A DNA stretch of 64,000 bases from NCBI GenBank assembly GCA_028288995.1, contig JAQGHF010000003.1, positions 248,001 to 312,000 of the forward strand, in the 5' to 3' direction. The stretch is from Candidatus Saccharimonadota bacterium (lineage in GTDB: Bacteria; Patescibacteriota; Saccharimonadia; Saccharimonadales; Saccharimonadaceae). This document shows, piece after piece, positions 9,117-15,733 of this stretch. The notes below the pieces were generated by a model. The model did not search any database. It saw only the letters and a program-made list of their open reading frames with translations, and was not told the DNA's origin. Numbering within the stretch: position 1 is the stretch's first letter; each line of letters opens with the position of its first letter. Position numbers and translations under genes: made by a program.

Positions 9117-9122
9117 TATACT
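9117..9122 (+). promoter_or_regulatory. -10 box of tRNA-Ser
   Basis: TATACT ends ten bases before the first base of the mature tRNA. No convincing -35 is visible. Confidence 0.45.
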
Positions 9123-9132
9123 GAAATCATAC

Positions 9133-9222
9133 GGAGAGGTGGCCGAGTGGTTGAAGGCGCACGCTTGGAAAGCGTGTGTACAAGCAATTGTACCGTGAGT
9201 TCGAATCTCATCCTCTCCGCCA
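9133..9222 (+). tRNA. tRNA-Ser (anticodon GGA)
   Basis: The acceptor strands GGAGAGG (9133-9139) and CCTCTCC (9212-9218) pair, followed by discriminator G and an encoded CCA (9220-9222). The anticodon stem CACGC/GCGTG encloses the loop TTGGAAA with anticodon GGA (9167-9169), which reads UCC and UCU. The long variable arm expected of class II tRNA-Ser is present (about 9177-9194), and the T arm contains the usual GTTCGAATC. It is a complete 90-base gene. Confidence 0.97.
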
Positions 9223-9236
9223 GATTAGTCAGGTTG

Positions 9237-9276
9237 AAACCCCCGGCAAGCGCAAGCCGCTCGGGGGTTTTATTTT
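9237..9276 (+). terminator. Intrinsic terminator after tRNA-Ser
   Basis: AAACCCCCG on the 5' side pairs with CGGGGGTTT on the 3' side around a GC-rich loop, followed by TATTTT. Confidence 0.8.
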
Positions 9277-9338
9277 GCCTTGTCGACGGGACCGTCGAGC
9301 GGAAGGGTCGCTTCCTTGCTGCTAAACCGCTCATGCGC

Positions 9339-9355
9339 TACAATCTGGGATAGGA
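9339..9355 (+). promoter_or_regulatory. -10 box of pilin-lectin fusion gene
   Basis: TACAAT at 9339-9344 is followed by eleven bases to ATG 9356, giving a leader of only a few bases. AGGA abuts the ATG. Confidence 0.4.
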
Positions 9356-10543
9356 ATGTGGGCTACTCCAAAATTACTTGCTGATCATTCGCGCCGACGG
9401 GGGTTCACAATCGTCGAGCTCTTGATTGTGATCGTAGTGATTGGCATCTTGGCTGCCATCACGATCGTCGCCTACAACGGTATTCAGCAGCGGGTCAAGA
9501 TCGCTGTGATTCAGAGCGATCTTGAGCAGGGAGCGAAGCAGCTTGAGACCTACAGGTTCGGCACAAGTACGAGTGAGCAGTACCCAGTAGACCAAGCGAC
9601 AGCCAACCTCAAAGCAAGTCCTGGGACGACCCTGAACTACCAGGCCAACAATAGCACCGTCCCGCCAAGCTACTGCCTTACAGCGGTCAATGGGAGTCTG
9701 AACTACTGGGTGTCCAACACCAGCACGAGTCCCACCGCTGGAACTTGTACGGGTGTTCTCTCTAGCGGTGCCTCGTGCCCGACTGGCTTCATTGTGGTCC
9801 CCGGGAGCAGCACCTTCGGGACAAGTGAGTTCTGTGTCATGAAATACGAAGCGAAGAATGTAGGTGGTCTTGCAACCAGCCAGGTGAGCGGACTGCCGTG
9901 GAATGCCCTGTCTCAATCATCGGCGACATCCGCAGCAACCGCCGCATGCAGCGGCTGTCATTTGATTACTGACGCTGAGTGGCTCACAATCGCACAGAAC
10001 GTCCTCGGCGTGGCTAGTAACTGGAGCGGCGGTTCCGTTGGTTCTGGCTACATCTACTCGGGACACAACGACAGTTCGCCAATAGTGCTCCTTGCGGCAA
10101 GTACTGATAGCGATGGGTACTCCGGGACTGGAAATACAACGGGCAGCAACCAACGCCGAACACTCACGCTATCTAACGGCGAGGTGATTTGGGACCTGGC
10201 CGGAAACGCGACTGAATGGACATCGGGTACTGTCGCTGCAAATCAGCAACCTGGGCAAACAACTGACGGCAACTATGTCTTTCGAGACTGGAATAATCCC
10301 GCGATCTTGCCTCATGGTTTCTCTGGCACGAACTTTCCGAGCTATGCGAGATCTGGAGCGAGTGGTTGGACGTCCACCCAGGGGATCGGGCAGCTCTACT
10401 CCTACTATAATGGCGCAGTGCCAGTTGGTATCTCTCGCGGAGGCGACCTTACTAGCACGGGATGGGCGGGAATCTACGCCATGACTCTCAACAAGTCTCC
10501 GTCTGATACGAACTACGCCAATAGCTTTCGGGTCACAAAGTAG
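9356..10543 (+). CDS. Type IV pilin-like protein fused to an FGE/C-type-lectin domain; possible diversified adhesin
   Basis: Residues 14-45 form a class III prepilin signal and hydrophobic helix: RRGFTIVELLIVIVVIGIL, with the Gly-Phe cleavage site and Glu at +5, so a prepilin peptidase and pilus machinery should process it. After a short pilin-like region, from about residue 145 comes an FGE-sulfatase/C-type-lectin fold: GFIVVPGSSTFGTSEFCVMKYE split over its entry, then DLAGNATEWTSG (family DxxGNVWEW), SRGGDLTSTGWAGIYAM, and a final SFRVTK (family GFRxx). The C-terminal 35 residues resemble the variable region of retroelement-diversified proteins. GC content and codon use are higher in C/G than in its neighbours, suggesting transfer. 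Pilin part and FGE-like fold are clear; a role as a tip adhesin is inferred. Confidence 0.8.
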   Translation: MWATPKLLADHSRRRGFTIVELLIVIVVIGILAAITIVAYNGIQQRVKIAVIQSDLEQGAKQLETYRFGTSTSEQYPVDQATANLKASPGTTLNYQANNSTVPPSYCLTAVNGSLNYWVSNTSTSPTAGTCTGVLSSGASCPTGFIVVPGSSTFGTSEFCVMKYEAKNVGGLATSQVSGLPWNALSQSSATSAATAACSGCHLITDAEWLTIAQNVLGVASNWSGGSVGSGYIYSGHNDSSPIVLLAASTDSDGYSGTGNTTGSNQRRTLTLSNGEVIWDLAGNATEWTSGTVAANQQPGQTTDGNYVFRDWNNPAILPHGFSGTNFPSYARSGASGWTSTQGIGQLYSYYNGAVPVGISRGGDLTSTGWAGIYAMTLNKSPSDTNYANSFRVTK

Positions 10544-10560
10544 TCGACAAGGAGACTACT
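10539..10560 (+). repeat. Inverted repeat at the 3' end of the pilin-lectin gene
   Basis: AGTAGTC (10539-10545) and GACTACT (10554-10560) form a 7-bp stem with an 8-base loop overlapping the stop codon. No T-run follows, so it is not a standard terminator. Retroelement target genes often have such a hairpin just after the variable region. Confidence 0.5.
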
Positions 10561-10609
10561 CAAAAGAACAATCAATCGGCTCCTGTAACGGTCTCTTATC
10601 GCCAAGCTG

Positions 10610-10622
10610 TATACTTAAGTAA
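10610..10622 (+). promoter_or_regulatory. -10 box of MazG-like gene, leaderless arrangement
   Basis: TATACT (10610-10615) then seven bases to ATG 10623; no Shine-Dalgarno. Confidence 0.5.
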
Positions 10623-10880
10623 ATGACTACGACTCCAAAAGAGACGGCGAAGGACACAATGCTGCTTCTGATGGAAGAGTTGGGTGAACTTGCTAGAGCC
10701 ATTCGTAAACACGAAGGAATGAGTAGGGATCACGAGTATGATGTTGAATTGTCCGAAGAACTCGCCGACGTTCAGCTGTATCTTGTACATTTAGCAAACC
10801 AAACGGGTATCGACCTAGGTGTTGCTGTGACAGCTAAAGAAGAAAAGAACGAAGCTCGATTCAATAAAAGGCAGGGCTAG
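10623..10880 (+). CDS. MazG-like nucleotide pyrophosphohydrolase
   Basis: All-alpha NTP pyrophosphatase of the MazG-like group, which hydrolyses nucleoside triphosphates (often non-canonical ones) to monophosphate and pyrophosphate. The metal-binding acidic motifs are visible: LLMEELGELARAIRK (EExxE) and, about 30 residues later, SEELADVQLYLVHLAN (ExxD). At 85 residues it is a single minimal domain. It stands alone between the pilin-lectin gene and the long nrd regulatory region; proximity to ribonucleotide reductase fits nucleotide-pool housekeeping but proves no link. It has its own leaderless promoter. Confidence 0.8.
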   Translation: MTTTPKETAKDTMLLLMEELGELARAIRKHEGMSRDHEYDVELSEELADVQLYLVHLANQTGIDLGVAVTAKEEKNEARFNKRQG

Positions 10881-10942
10881 CTCTGTTGACTCTTTTGCTT
10901 CGGGTAACGGGCTAAAATAATGTTTTTAAGAATAATCACACT

Positions 10943-10958
10943 ACGCTACATATAGCGT
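10943..10958 (+). promoter_or_regulatory. NrdR-like box 1 upstream of nrdA
   Basis: ACGCTACATATAGCGT matches the general NrdR consensus ACACWATATATWGTGT at 13 of 16 positions and sits inside a longer perfect inverted repeat with 11-bp arms (10938-10963). Confidence 0.6.
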
Positions 10959-10975
10959 AGTGTTTCTAATTTACA

Positions 10976-10991
10976 ACGCTATCCATAGTTT
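10976..10991 (+). promoter_or_regulatory. NrdR-like box 2 upstream of nrdA
   Basis: ACGCTATCCATAGTTT matches the NrdR consensus at 12 of 16 positions. Its centre is 33 bp from that of box 1, close to the 31-32 bp usual for paired NrdR boxes. Confidence 0.5.
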
Positions 10992-11046
10992 TAAAGGGTT
11001 AAATCCCGCTTATGCTGCATGTAGTTAAAAAAACATAATAAAATGC

Positions 11047-11075
11047 TTGAAAAACCATATGTGGGGGCATATAGT
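11047..11075 (+). promoter_or_regulatory. Main promoter candidate of the nrd operon
   Basis: TTGAAA (11047-11052), a 17-bp spacer and TATAGT (11070-11075). The spacer contains CCATATGTGG, and ACTACATATGTAGT lies about five bases after the expected start, so the -10 box is bracketed by similar CATATG palindromes. Confidence 0.6.
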
Positions 11076-11281
11076 CTTACATAAGCACTACATATGTAGT
11101 ACTGACATCAAAATACACATTTAGCAAGTTTAGAACACTCGACCGCTACATCGGAGTTCTTCTTGCACCTCAGAAATATTGACTTTTGGAATATTTTTGA
11201 GGCACTCGGGAGGTGGTGTGATGCCGTGAGGCGATGTCACCAAAAAGATAACAAAACAAGTAAGTAGTATAGGGGAATTCA

Positions 11282-13687
11282 ATGAGCGCAATCACAGTGG
11301 TAAAACGCGATGGCACCCGCGAACCATTTGACGCAAACAAGATCAATCTTGCATTGGTTGAGGCTAGTGAGGGTCTTCCAGACCAAATCAGCAAGGTTGT
11401 CCAAGTTGCATCAGAACTTCAGTTAACTTTGTTTGATGGTATTACGTCAGAACAGCTCGATGAAGCAGTTATGCATACTGCACTGCAGAACGTAAAAGAC
11501 GATCCTGATTTCGACATCATTGCGATGCGATTGCTCCTTAAGAACATTTACAAGAACATTCTCGGTGAATATCGTACTGCTGAAGAACTAAAGAAGCTTC
11601 ATGAGACAAAATTTGCCGAGTACCTAAAAGAGGGTGTGGCGACTGGACTCCTTGACGAGCGTATGAATGGAAAGTTATTCGATCTTAAGAAGCTTGCGAA
11701 AGCACTTGATCCATCAAAAGACCAACTTTCTAAGTACCTTGGTGTTGTAACGAACAAAAATCGTTATGCACTTCGCAAGCAAAGCGGAAGCCCAATGGAA
11801 GTTCCACAATATACTCACATGCGTATCGCAATGGGACTCAGTTTTAACGCTAAAGATCCAACTGCATGTGCACTCGACTTCTACGAGCACATGGCGAACC
11901 TCGACTACGTTCCTGGTGGATCAACTCGTGTGAATGCTGGTGGTTCATTTCCACAACTTTCAAACTGTTTCTTGATTGAAGTCCAAGACGACATGGAATC
12001 AATCGCAAAGGGTGTCCGCGACGTTATGTGGATTGCCAAAGGTACCGGGGGGATCGGAATCAGCTTGAACAAGCTCCGAGCAGCGGGGTCTCCGGTAAAG
12101 ACGACTAATACTGAGTCGACTGGTCCTATTCCATTCATGAAGATGATCGATACGGCACTCTTCGCCGTTTCACGTAAAGGTAAGAAGCAAGGTGCAGCAG
12201 CACTATACATGGAAAACTGGCACGTTAACTTTCCTCAGTTCCTCGACCTCAAGCAGAACTCTGGTGACCCATACCTTCGAACTCGCCTCGCTAATACTGC
12301 CGTATTCATTAGCGACGAATTCATGAAGCGAGTTGAAAAAGACCAGGACTGGTACTTGTTTGACCCAGCAGAAGTAAAAGATCTTCCAGAACTTTACGGT
12401 GCTGAATTTTCAAAAGCCTACCAAGGCTACGTCAAGAAAGCCGAAGCTGGTGAAATGCGCGACTTTATCAAGACTAAAGCGCGTGAACAATTTCGTCAGA
12501 TTTTAATCACACTTCAGGCAACAAGCCACCCGTGGCTGACGTGGAAGGATACGATCAACGTTCGTGCATTGAACAACAACACGTCAACGATTCACCTTTC
12601 AAACCTTTGTACTGAAATCACGTTGCCACAAGACAAAGACAACACAGCCGTTTGTAACCTTGTCAGTATTAATCTGACGTCACACCTTAATGCAGACAAG
12701 ACATGGGACTGGGATCGCCTCGCTGAATCAAGTCGAAGCGCCATTCGTCAGCTCGACAACCTTGTCGACATCACGAACACTCCAATCCCAGAAGCAATGT
12801 ACTCTAATAATCAAAACCGCGCACTTGGTCTTGGATTTATGGGTTTCACCGATGTGATTGAAAAACTTGGCTATAGCTACGAATCAGAAGAAGCGTATGA
12901 CCTCATCGATCAACTTGCTGAGTACATTAGTTACTATGCAATCGATGAGTCTGCAGAGCTCGCAAAGGCGCAAGGCTCATACCCAACTTTCAAGGGAAGT
13001 GGTTGGAGCAAGGGAATCCTTCCAATTGACACTATCGACACACTTGCAGCTGACCGTAAGGTTAAAGTTGACGTGAACCGCAAGACTCGTCTTGACTGGG
13101 ACAAGCTTCGCATCAAGGTCAAAAAGGGCATGCGTAACGCAACACTGATGGCAATCGCGCCAACAGCGAACATTGCACACATTGCAGGAACGACTCCCGG
13201 ACTCGATCCACAATTTGCACAAATTTTCTCTCGTGCAACTTTGAATGGTAAGTTCCTCGAAGTGAACACTAACCTTGTTCACGACCTAAAGAACCTTGGC
13301 ATCTGGGACGACGTAAAAGAACAAATCTTGATCGCTCAAGGCGACGTTCAGAGTATCGACGCTATTCCACAAGCTTTGAAGGACGTTTACAAGACAAGCT
13401 TCCAACTCAGTCCGTACAGCTTTATCGAAGTTGCAGCACGCGCACAGAAATGGGTTGATCAAGCGATCAGCCGCAACATGTACCTTGAAACTCGTGATAT
13501 CGACGATATGGTCGCTATCTACAGCGAGGCATGGAGGCGCGGACTCAAGACAACATACTACCTACACGTCAAACCTCGTCACTCTGCTGAACAATCGACG
13601 ACAAAGGTAAATAAAGCTGAAAGTTCAGACGGAAGCGCGCGAAAAGTTGGCTTCGGATTTGCGAAGAAGCAGGAAGTGGGAGTATAG
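11282..13687 (+). CDS. nrdA: Ribonucleotide reductase alpha subunit lacking the C-terminal CxxC tail
   Basis: Reduces ribonucleoside diphosphates to deoxy forms with the beta subunit. An N-terminal ATP-cone (VVKRDGTREPFDANKINLAL) is followed by the ten-stranded barrel. Active-site residues are all there: Cys229 in LSNCFL and Cys458 in AVCNL (the redox pair), radical Cys443 with Asn441 and Glu445 in SNLCTEITLP, and the radical-path tyrosines 759/760 in TTYYL. The normal C-terminal tail with a CxxC pair, which reduces the active-site disulfide, is absent: the protein ends ...GFGFAKKQEVGV with no Cys after residue 458. A 58-codon gene 83 bases downstream ends CDSCQ. GGGGAA precedes the ATG. First gene of the nrd operon. 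Confidence 0.95.
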   Translation: MSAITVVKRDGTREPFDANKINLALVEASEGLPDQISKVVQVASELQLTLFDGITSEQLDEAVMHTALQNVKDDPDFDIIAMRLLLKNIYKNILGEYRTAEELKKLHETKFAEYLKEGVATGLLDERMNGKLFDLKKLAKALDPSKDQLSKYLGVVTNKNRYALRKQSGSPMEVPQYTHMRIAMGLSFNAKDPTACALDFYEHMANLDYVPGGSTRVNAGGSFPQLSNCFLIEVQDDMESIAKGVRDVMWIAKGTGGIGISLNKLRAAGSPVKTTNTESTGPIPFMKMIDTALFAVSRKGKKQGAAALYMENWHVNFPQFLDLKQNSGDPYLRTRLANTAVFISDEFMKRVEKDQDWYLFDPAEVKDLPELYGAEFSKAYQGYVKKAEAGEMRDFIKTKAREQFRQILITLQATSHPWLTWKDTINVRALNNNTSTIHLSNLCTEITLPQDKDNTAVCNLVSINLTSHLNADKTWDWDRLAESSRSAIRQLDNLVDITNTPIPEAMYSNNQNRALGLGFMGFTDVIEKLGYSYESEEAYDLIDQLAEYISYYAIDESAELAKAQGSYPTFKGSGWSKGILPIDTIDTLAADRKVKVDVNRKTRLDWDKLRIKVKKGMRNATLMAIAPTANIAHIAGTTPGLDPQFAQIFSRATLNGKFLEVNTNLVHDLKNLGIWDDVKEQILIAQGDVQSIDAIPQALKDVYKTSFQLSPYSFIEVAARAQKWVDQAISRNMYLETRDIDDMVAIYSEAWRRGLKTTYYLHVKPRHSAEQSTTKVNKAESSDGSARKVGFGFAKKQEVGV

Positions 13688-13769
13688 CCTATGGAATCTG
13701 GCAATTAGAACCACTCAAAGCAAAAATTAACCAAAAAAGAATATAGTAAAGAATAAGGGGACTTCAGAA

Positions 13770-13946
13770 ATGAACGCATCAACAATTATCAACGACACAA
13801 TGACACTAGATGAGAAGCTCGCAGCAATCGACGCAGCAATGGCTAACGCGCAGGCGCAAGCTGACGATGACGCACGATCAAACGGTTTTACCGCTGCAGC
13901 ACCACTTGATCCAGCTGACCTCACCATGTGTGACAGTTGCCAGTAA
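13770..13946 (+). CDS. 58-residue protein ending CDSCQ; candidate separate swinging tail of ribonucleotide reductase
   Basis: A small gene between nrdA and nrdB. ATG 13770 has its own ribosome site (AAGGGG, nine bases before), and an in-frame stop at 13728 rules out readthrough from nrdA in this frame. Residues 11-37 (TLDEKLAAIDAAMANAQAQ and on) should form an alanine-rich amphipathic helix; then comes a flexible linker, FTAAAPLDPADLT, and the end MCDSCQ. A C-terminal CxxC within the last residues is exactly what NrdA-type alpha subunits normally carry and what the neighbouring nrdA lacks. I infer that this peptide docks by its helix and delivers reducing thiols in trans. Alternatives are a small thiol redox carrier or a metal-binding peptide. 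Confidence 0.75.
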   Translation: MNASTIINDTMTLDEKLAAIDAAMANAQAQADDDARSNGFTAAAPLDPADLTMCDSCQ

Positions 13947-13981
13947 TTAGCAGCTATTAATAAATAATAAACGTTGAGATT

Positions 13982-14002
13982 CGCCCCTTACTTTTAGGGG
14001 CG
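13982..14002 (+). other. Intercistronic hairpin inside the nrd operon
   Basis: CGCCCCT (13982-13988) pairs with AGGGGCG (13996-14002) around a 7-base loop. No T-run follows, so it is more likely a stability or processing element, or an attenuator that sets the alpha to beta ratio, than a terminator. Confidence 0.55.
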
Positions 14003-14017
14003 GTGAGTGGAGATACT

Positions 14018-14140
14018 ATGGCATTCGGTGAACAATTATTTGTTGATGAAACATTTGAACATGACGGACACCCAAGACTATTCGAGGATGACGAGATACT
14101 GGCTAAGCTTGCCCTTACTCAAACCGTTGAACTAAACTAG
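14018..14140 (+). CDS. 40-residue acidic protein directly before nrdB, function unknown
   Basis: ATG 14018 follows GTGGAG with six-base spacing, and the stop codon TAG overlaps the AGGAGG ribosome site of nrdB, so the two should be translationally coupled. The peptide is strongly acidic (FVDETFEHDGHPRLFEDDEIL), has no Cys, and ends TVELN. I recognise no family. Its position suggests a role with ribonucleotide reductase: a subunit-interface peptide, an assembly factor, or simply a leader peptide that couples translation. Coding potential rests on the ribosome site and spacing, not on homology. Confidence 0.55.
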   Translation: MAFGEQLFVDETFEHDGHPRLFEDDEILAKLALTQTVELN

Positions 14141-14147
14141 GAGGAAT

Positions 14148-15140
14148 ATGGCAGGAATTTTAGGAACAGGTATTCAAGACGGATTGCTCTTGAAGCCAAT
14201 AAAGTACAAATGGGCAATGGACCTCTATAACCAGGCAGTGGCAAACACGTGGTTTCCAAACGAGATCCAATTGGGTCAGGATCTTTCTGACTGGAAGAAG
14301 ATGAGCGAAGAAGAGCGACACGCAGTGACGTTCCTTATGAGCTACTTCAACCCAAATGAGCTGTTGGTGAACAAAGCACTCGCATTCGGTGTCTATCCAT
14401 ACGTCAATGCAGCAGAGGCACACCTGTACCTCGCAAAGCAGATGTGGGAAGAAGCAAACCACTGTATGTCCTTTGAATATGTTCTTGAAACATTCCCAAT
14501 TGATCGCGAACAGGCGTATGACGCGCACATTGAAACCCCTTCAATGGCACGCAAAGAAGCGTTCGAGACAAAGTATATCAAGCGTATGACCGAGGAAACT
14601 TTGGACATTACCACGACCGAAGGCAAAAAAGACTTCATTCGTAACTTGATTGCCTACAATATCATCCTTGAAGGTATCTGGTTCTACAGTGGCTTCATGG
14701 TGGCATTGTCATTCCGACAACGAAATTTGCTCCGTAACTTTGCAAGTTTGATTGACTGGGTTGTTCGTGACGAATCACTTCACCTTAAGTTCGGTATTAA
14801 CTTGATCCTGACGGTGCTTGAAGAGAACGAAGACCTCCAGACTGAGGAATTTGCCGACGAGATCAAGCAAATGATCCTTGATGGTGTCGAGATGGAAGAA
14901 GCGTACAATAAAGACCTTCTGCCTAACGGTATTCTTGGGCTGAACAGCGACTACATCAACCAGTACGTGAAGTACTTGGCCGACCGTCGCCTCGAAGAGC
15001 TTGGATTTGAACCACACTACAAGGTTTCAAACCCTGCGAAGTGGATGGCTGGTGCAAACGACACGTTGCAATTGGTTAACTTCTTTGAAGCGACTAACAC
15101 CAGTTACGAAGTGAATGCCGGCACACCGAAGTCTAAATAA
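14148..15140 (+). CDS. nrdB: Ribonucleotide reductase beta subunit with Phe at the radical-tyrosine position (class Ic/Id-like)
   Basis: Ferritin-fold radical-generating subunit. Metal ligands can be followed: Glu71 (NPNELLV), Glu102 and His105 (WEEANHCMSF), the Glu in AYNIILEGIW, and the Glu and His in VVRDESLHLKF. The residue four after His105, where class Ia enzymes have the radical Tyr, is Phe109 (codon TTT at 14472-14474). The 31-residue spacing from Glu71 to Glu102 matches the family. Phe here, with a Glu as first ligand, is as in the Chlamydia class Ic enzyme with a Mn/Fe cofactor; a Mn-only class Id enzyme cannot be excluded. The C terminus is short (YEVNAGTPKSK). The start follows AGGAGG with six-base spacing. 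Confidence 0.95.
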   Translation: MAGILGTGIQDGLLLKPIKYKWAMDLYNQAVANTWFPNEIQLGQDLSDWKKMSEEERHAVTFLMSYFNPNELLVNKALAFGVYPYVNAAEAHLYLAKQMWEEANHCMSFEYVLETFPIDREQAYDAHIETPSMARKEAFETKYIKRMTEETLDITTTEGKKDFIRNLIAYNIILEGIWFYSGFMVALSFRQRNLLRNFASLIDWVVRDESLHLKFGINLILTVLEENEDLQTEEFADEIKQMILDGVEMEEAYNKDLLPNGILGLNSDYINQYVKYLADRRLEELGFEPHYKVSNPAKWMAGANDTLQLVNFFEATNTSYEVNAGTPKSK

Positions 15141-15158
15141 AATGAAGCAGAAATTGAG

Positions 15159-15192
15159 AAGCCCCCGTACGCTATCTGGCGCACGGGGGCTT
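15159..15192. terminator. Bidirectional terminator after nrdB
   Basis: AAGCCCCCGT (15159-15168) pairs with ACGGGGGCTT (15183-15192). It lies between nrdB and a convergent minus-strand gene and can serve both. Confidence 0.75.
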
Positions 15193-15211
15193 TCGGGCTC
15201 TAGGCCTCGGG

Positions 15212-15607
15212 TTACTTCCAATCGATGACCAGTGCCATCACGTCCGGATCCAGAAATTCCGGAACTATGGCAGTCTCTTTACCACCACCGTCGTCTCGAG
15301 GAACGGCGTTGTAGAAGTGGATTCGTGGCATGAGTGCCCCGGTGAAGTAGACGAACTGGTCGTTGGTCTTCACGGGGCGCTGATGCAGTTCGGTACGAAT
15401 ATAGTTCACGTGCCGAAAGTTTACTTCTTTGCCGCGGTGCACCCCTCTCTGGATTGGACCGGGGAGGAGGGTGATCTCGTAGGTGGTGCCTGACATAGTA
15501 CGAAGGTAGACAGTCACTCGTGTGAAGTAGTCTTCGATGTTCTGCAGGCTGAAAATTGCGTCTACGTCCGTTGGGTTGACGACGTATTTACTTTTGGCGG
15601 TGTTCAC
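15212..15607 (-). CDS. 131-residue protein of unknown function
   Basis: I do not recognise the family. The protein is mixed alpha/beta without a signal peptide or membrane segment: N-terminal FSLQNIEDYFTRVTVYLRTM, then strand-rich stretches (TTYEITLLPG, QFVYFTGALM) and a C-terminal LDPDVMALVIDWK. Its GC-rich codon choice differs from the surrounding genes and resembles the pilin-lectin gene and the small gene at 47329, suggesting recent acquisition. It is a single gene, convergent with nrdB across a shared terminator. No ribosome site is obvious before the ATG, so the start is uncertain. Confidence 0.6.
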   Translation of the reverse strand: MNTAKSKYVVNPTDVDAIFSLQNIEDYFTRVTVYLRTMSGTTYEITLLPGPIQRGVHRGKEVNFRHVNYIRTELHQRPVKTNDQFVYFTGALMPRIHFYNAVPRDDGGGKETAIVPEFLDPDVMALVIDWK

Positions 15608-15720
15608 GCGCCACTCCCTTCGTCCGTAGGTGTCTCACTGGTCAGTGGAACATATATATTATAACAATTTAATCTGTTTACGTCAAATATACACTATACA
15701 AAATAAAGTATTCAATGAGG

Positions 15721-15733
15721 TATAATAAAAGGA
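15721..15733 (+). promoter_or_regulatory. -10 box of zwf, leaderless arrangement
   Basis: TATAAT (15721-15726) then seven bases to ATG 15734. AAGGA touches the ATG, too close to act as a Shine-Dalgarno. Confidence 0.6.

Larger units (their letters stand above)
10881..11281 (+). promoter_or_regulatory. Regulatory region and long leader of the nrd operon
   Basis: This 400-base gap contains no gene. It holds two NrdR-like operator boxes (10943-10991), a strong promoter TTGAAA-17 bp-TATAGT (11047-11075), a palindrome ACTACATATGTAGT just after the expected transcription start (11087-11100), and about 200 bases of leader. The leader can fold: CCTCA/TGAGG around 11168-11202 with AAATATT/AATATTT inside, and a GTGATGCC/GGC-AT-CAC stem with bulges at 11217-11240. 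GGGGAA precedes ATG 11282. Which of these control nrd expression is inferred. Confidence 0.65.

Noticed and set aside
9278-10552. Inverted 10-mers CCTTGTCGAC (9278-9287) and GTCGACAAGG (10543-10552) flanking the pilin-lectin gene, as insertion-sequence ends
   Set aside because: They are only 10 bp with a palindromic core, no transposase is present and no target-site duplication is seen. Chance is likely.
9199-10620. An attachment-site duplication of the tRNA-Ser 3' end
   Set aside because: No second copy of the T-arm/acceptor end was seen downstream of the pilin-lectin gene, and no integrase is present.
11087-11100. ACTACATATGTAGT as a third NrdR box
   Set aside because: It is palindromic, but its phase differs from the NrdR consensus, with almost no matches when centred. 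It is kept only as an unassigned palindrome.
13685-13770. A sequencing frameshift joining nrdA to the CDSCQ mini-gene
   Set aside because: The intervening 82 bases have stops in the mini-gene frame (TAA at 13728), are A-rich and non-coding in character, and the mini-gene has its own ribosome site. A single indel cannot join them.
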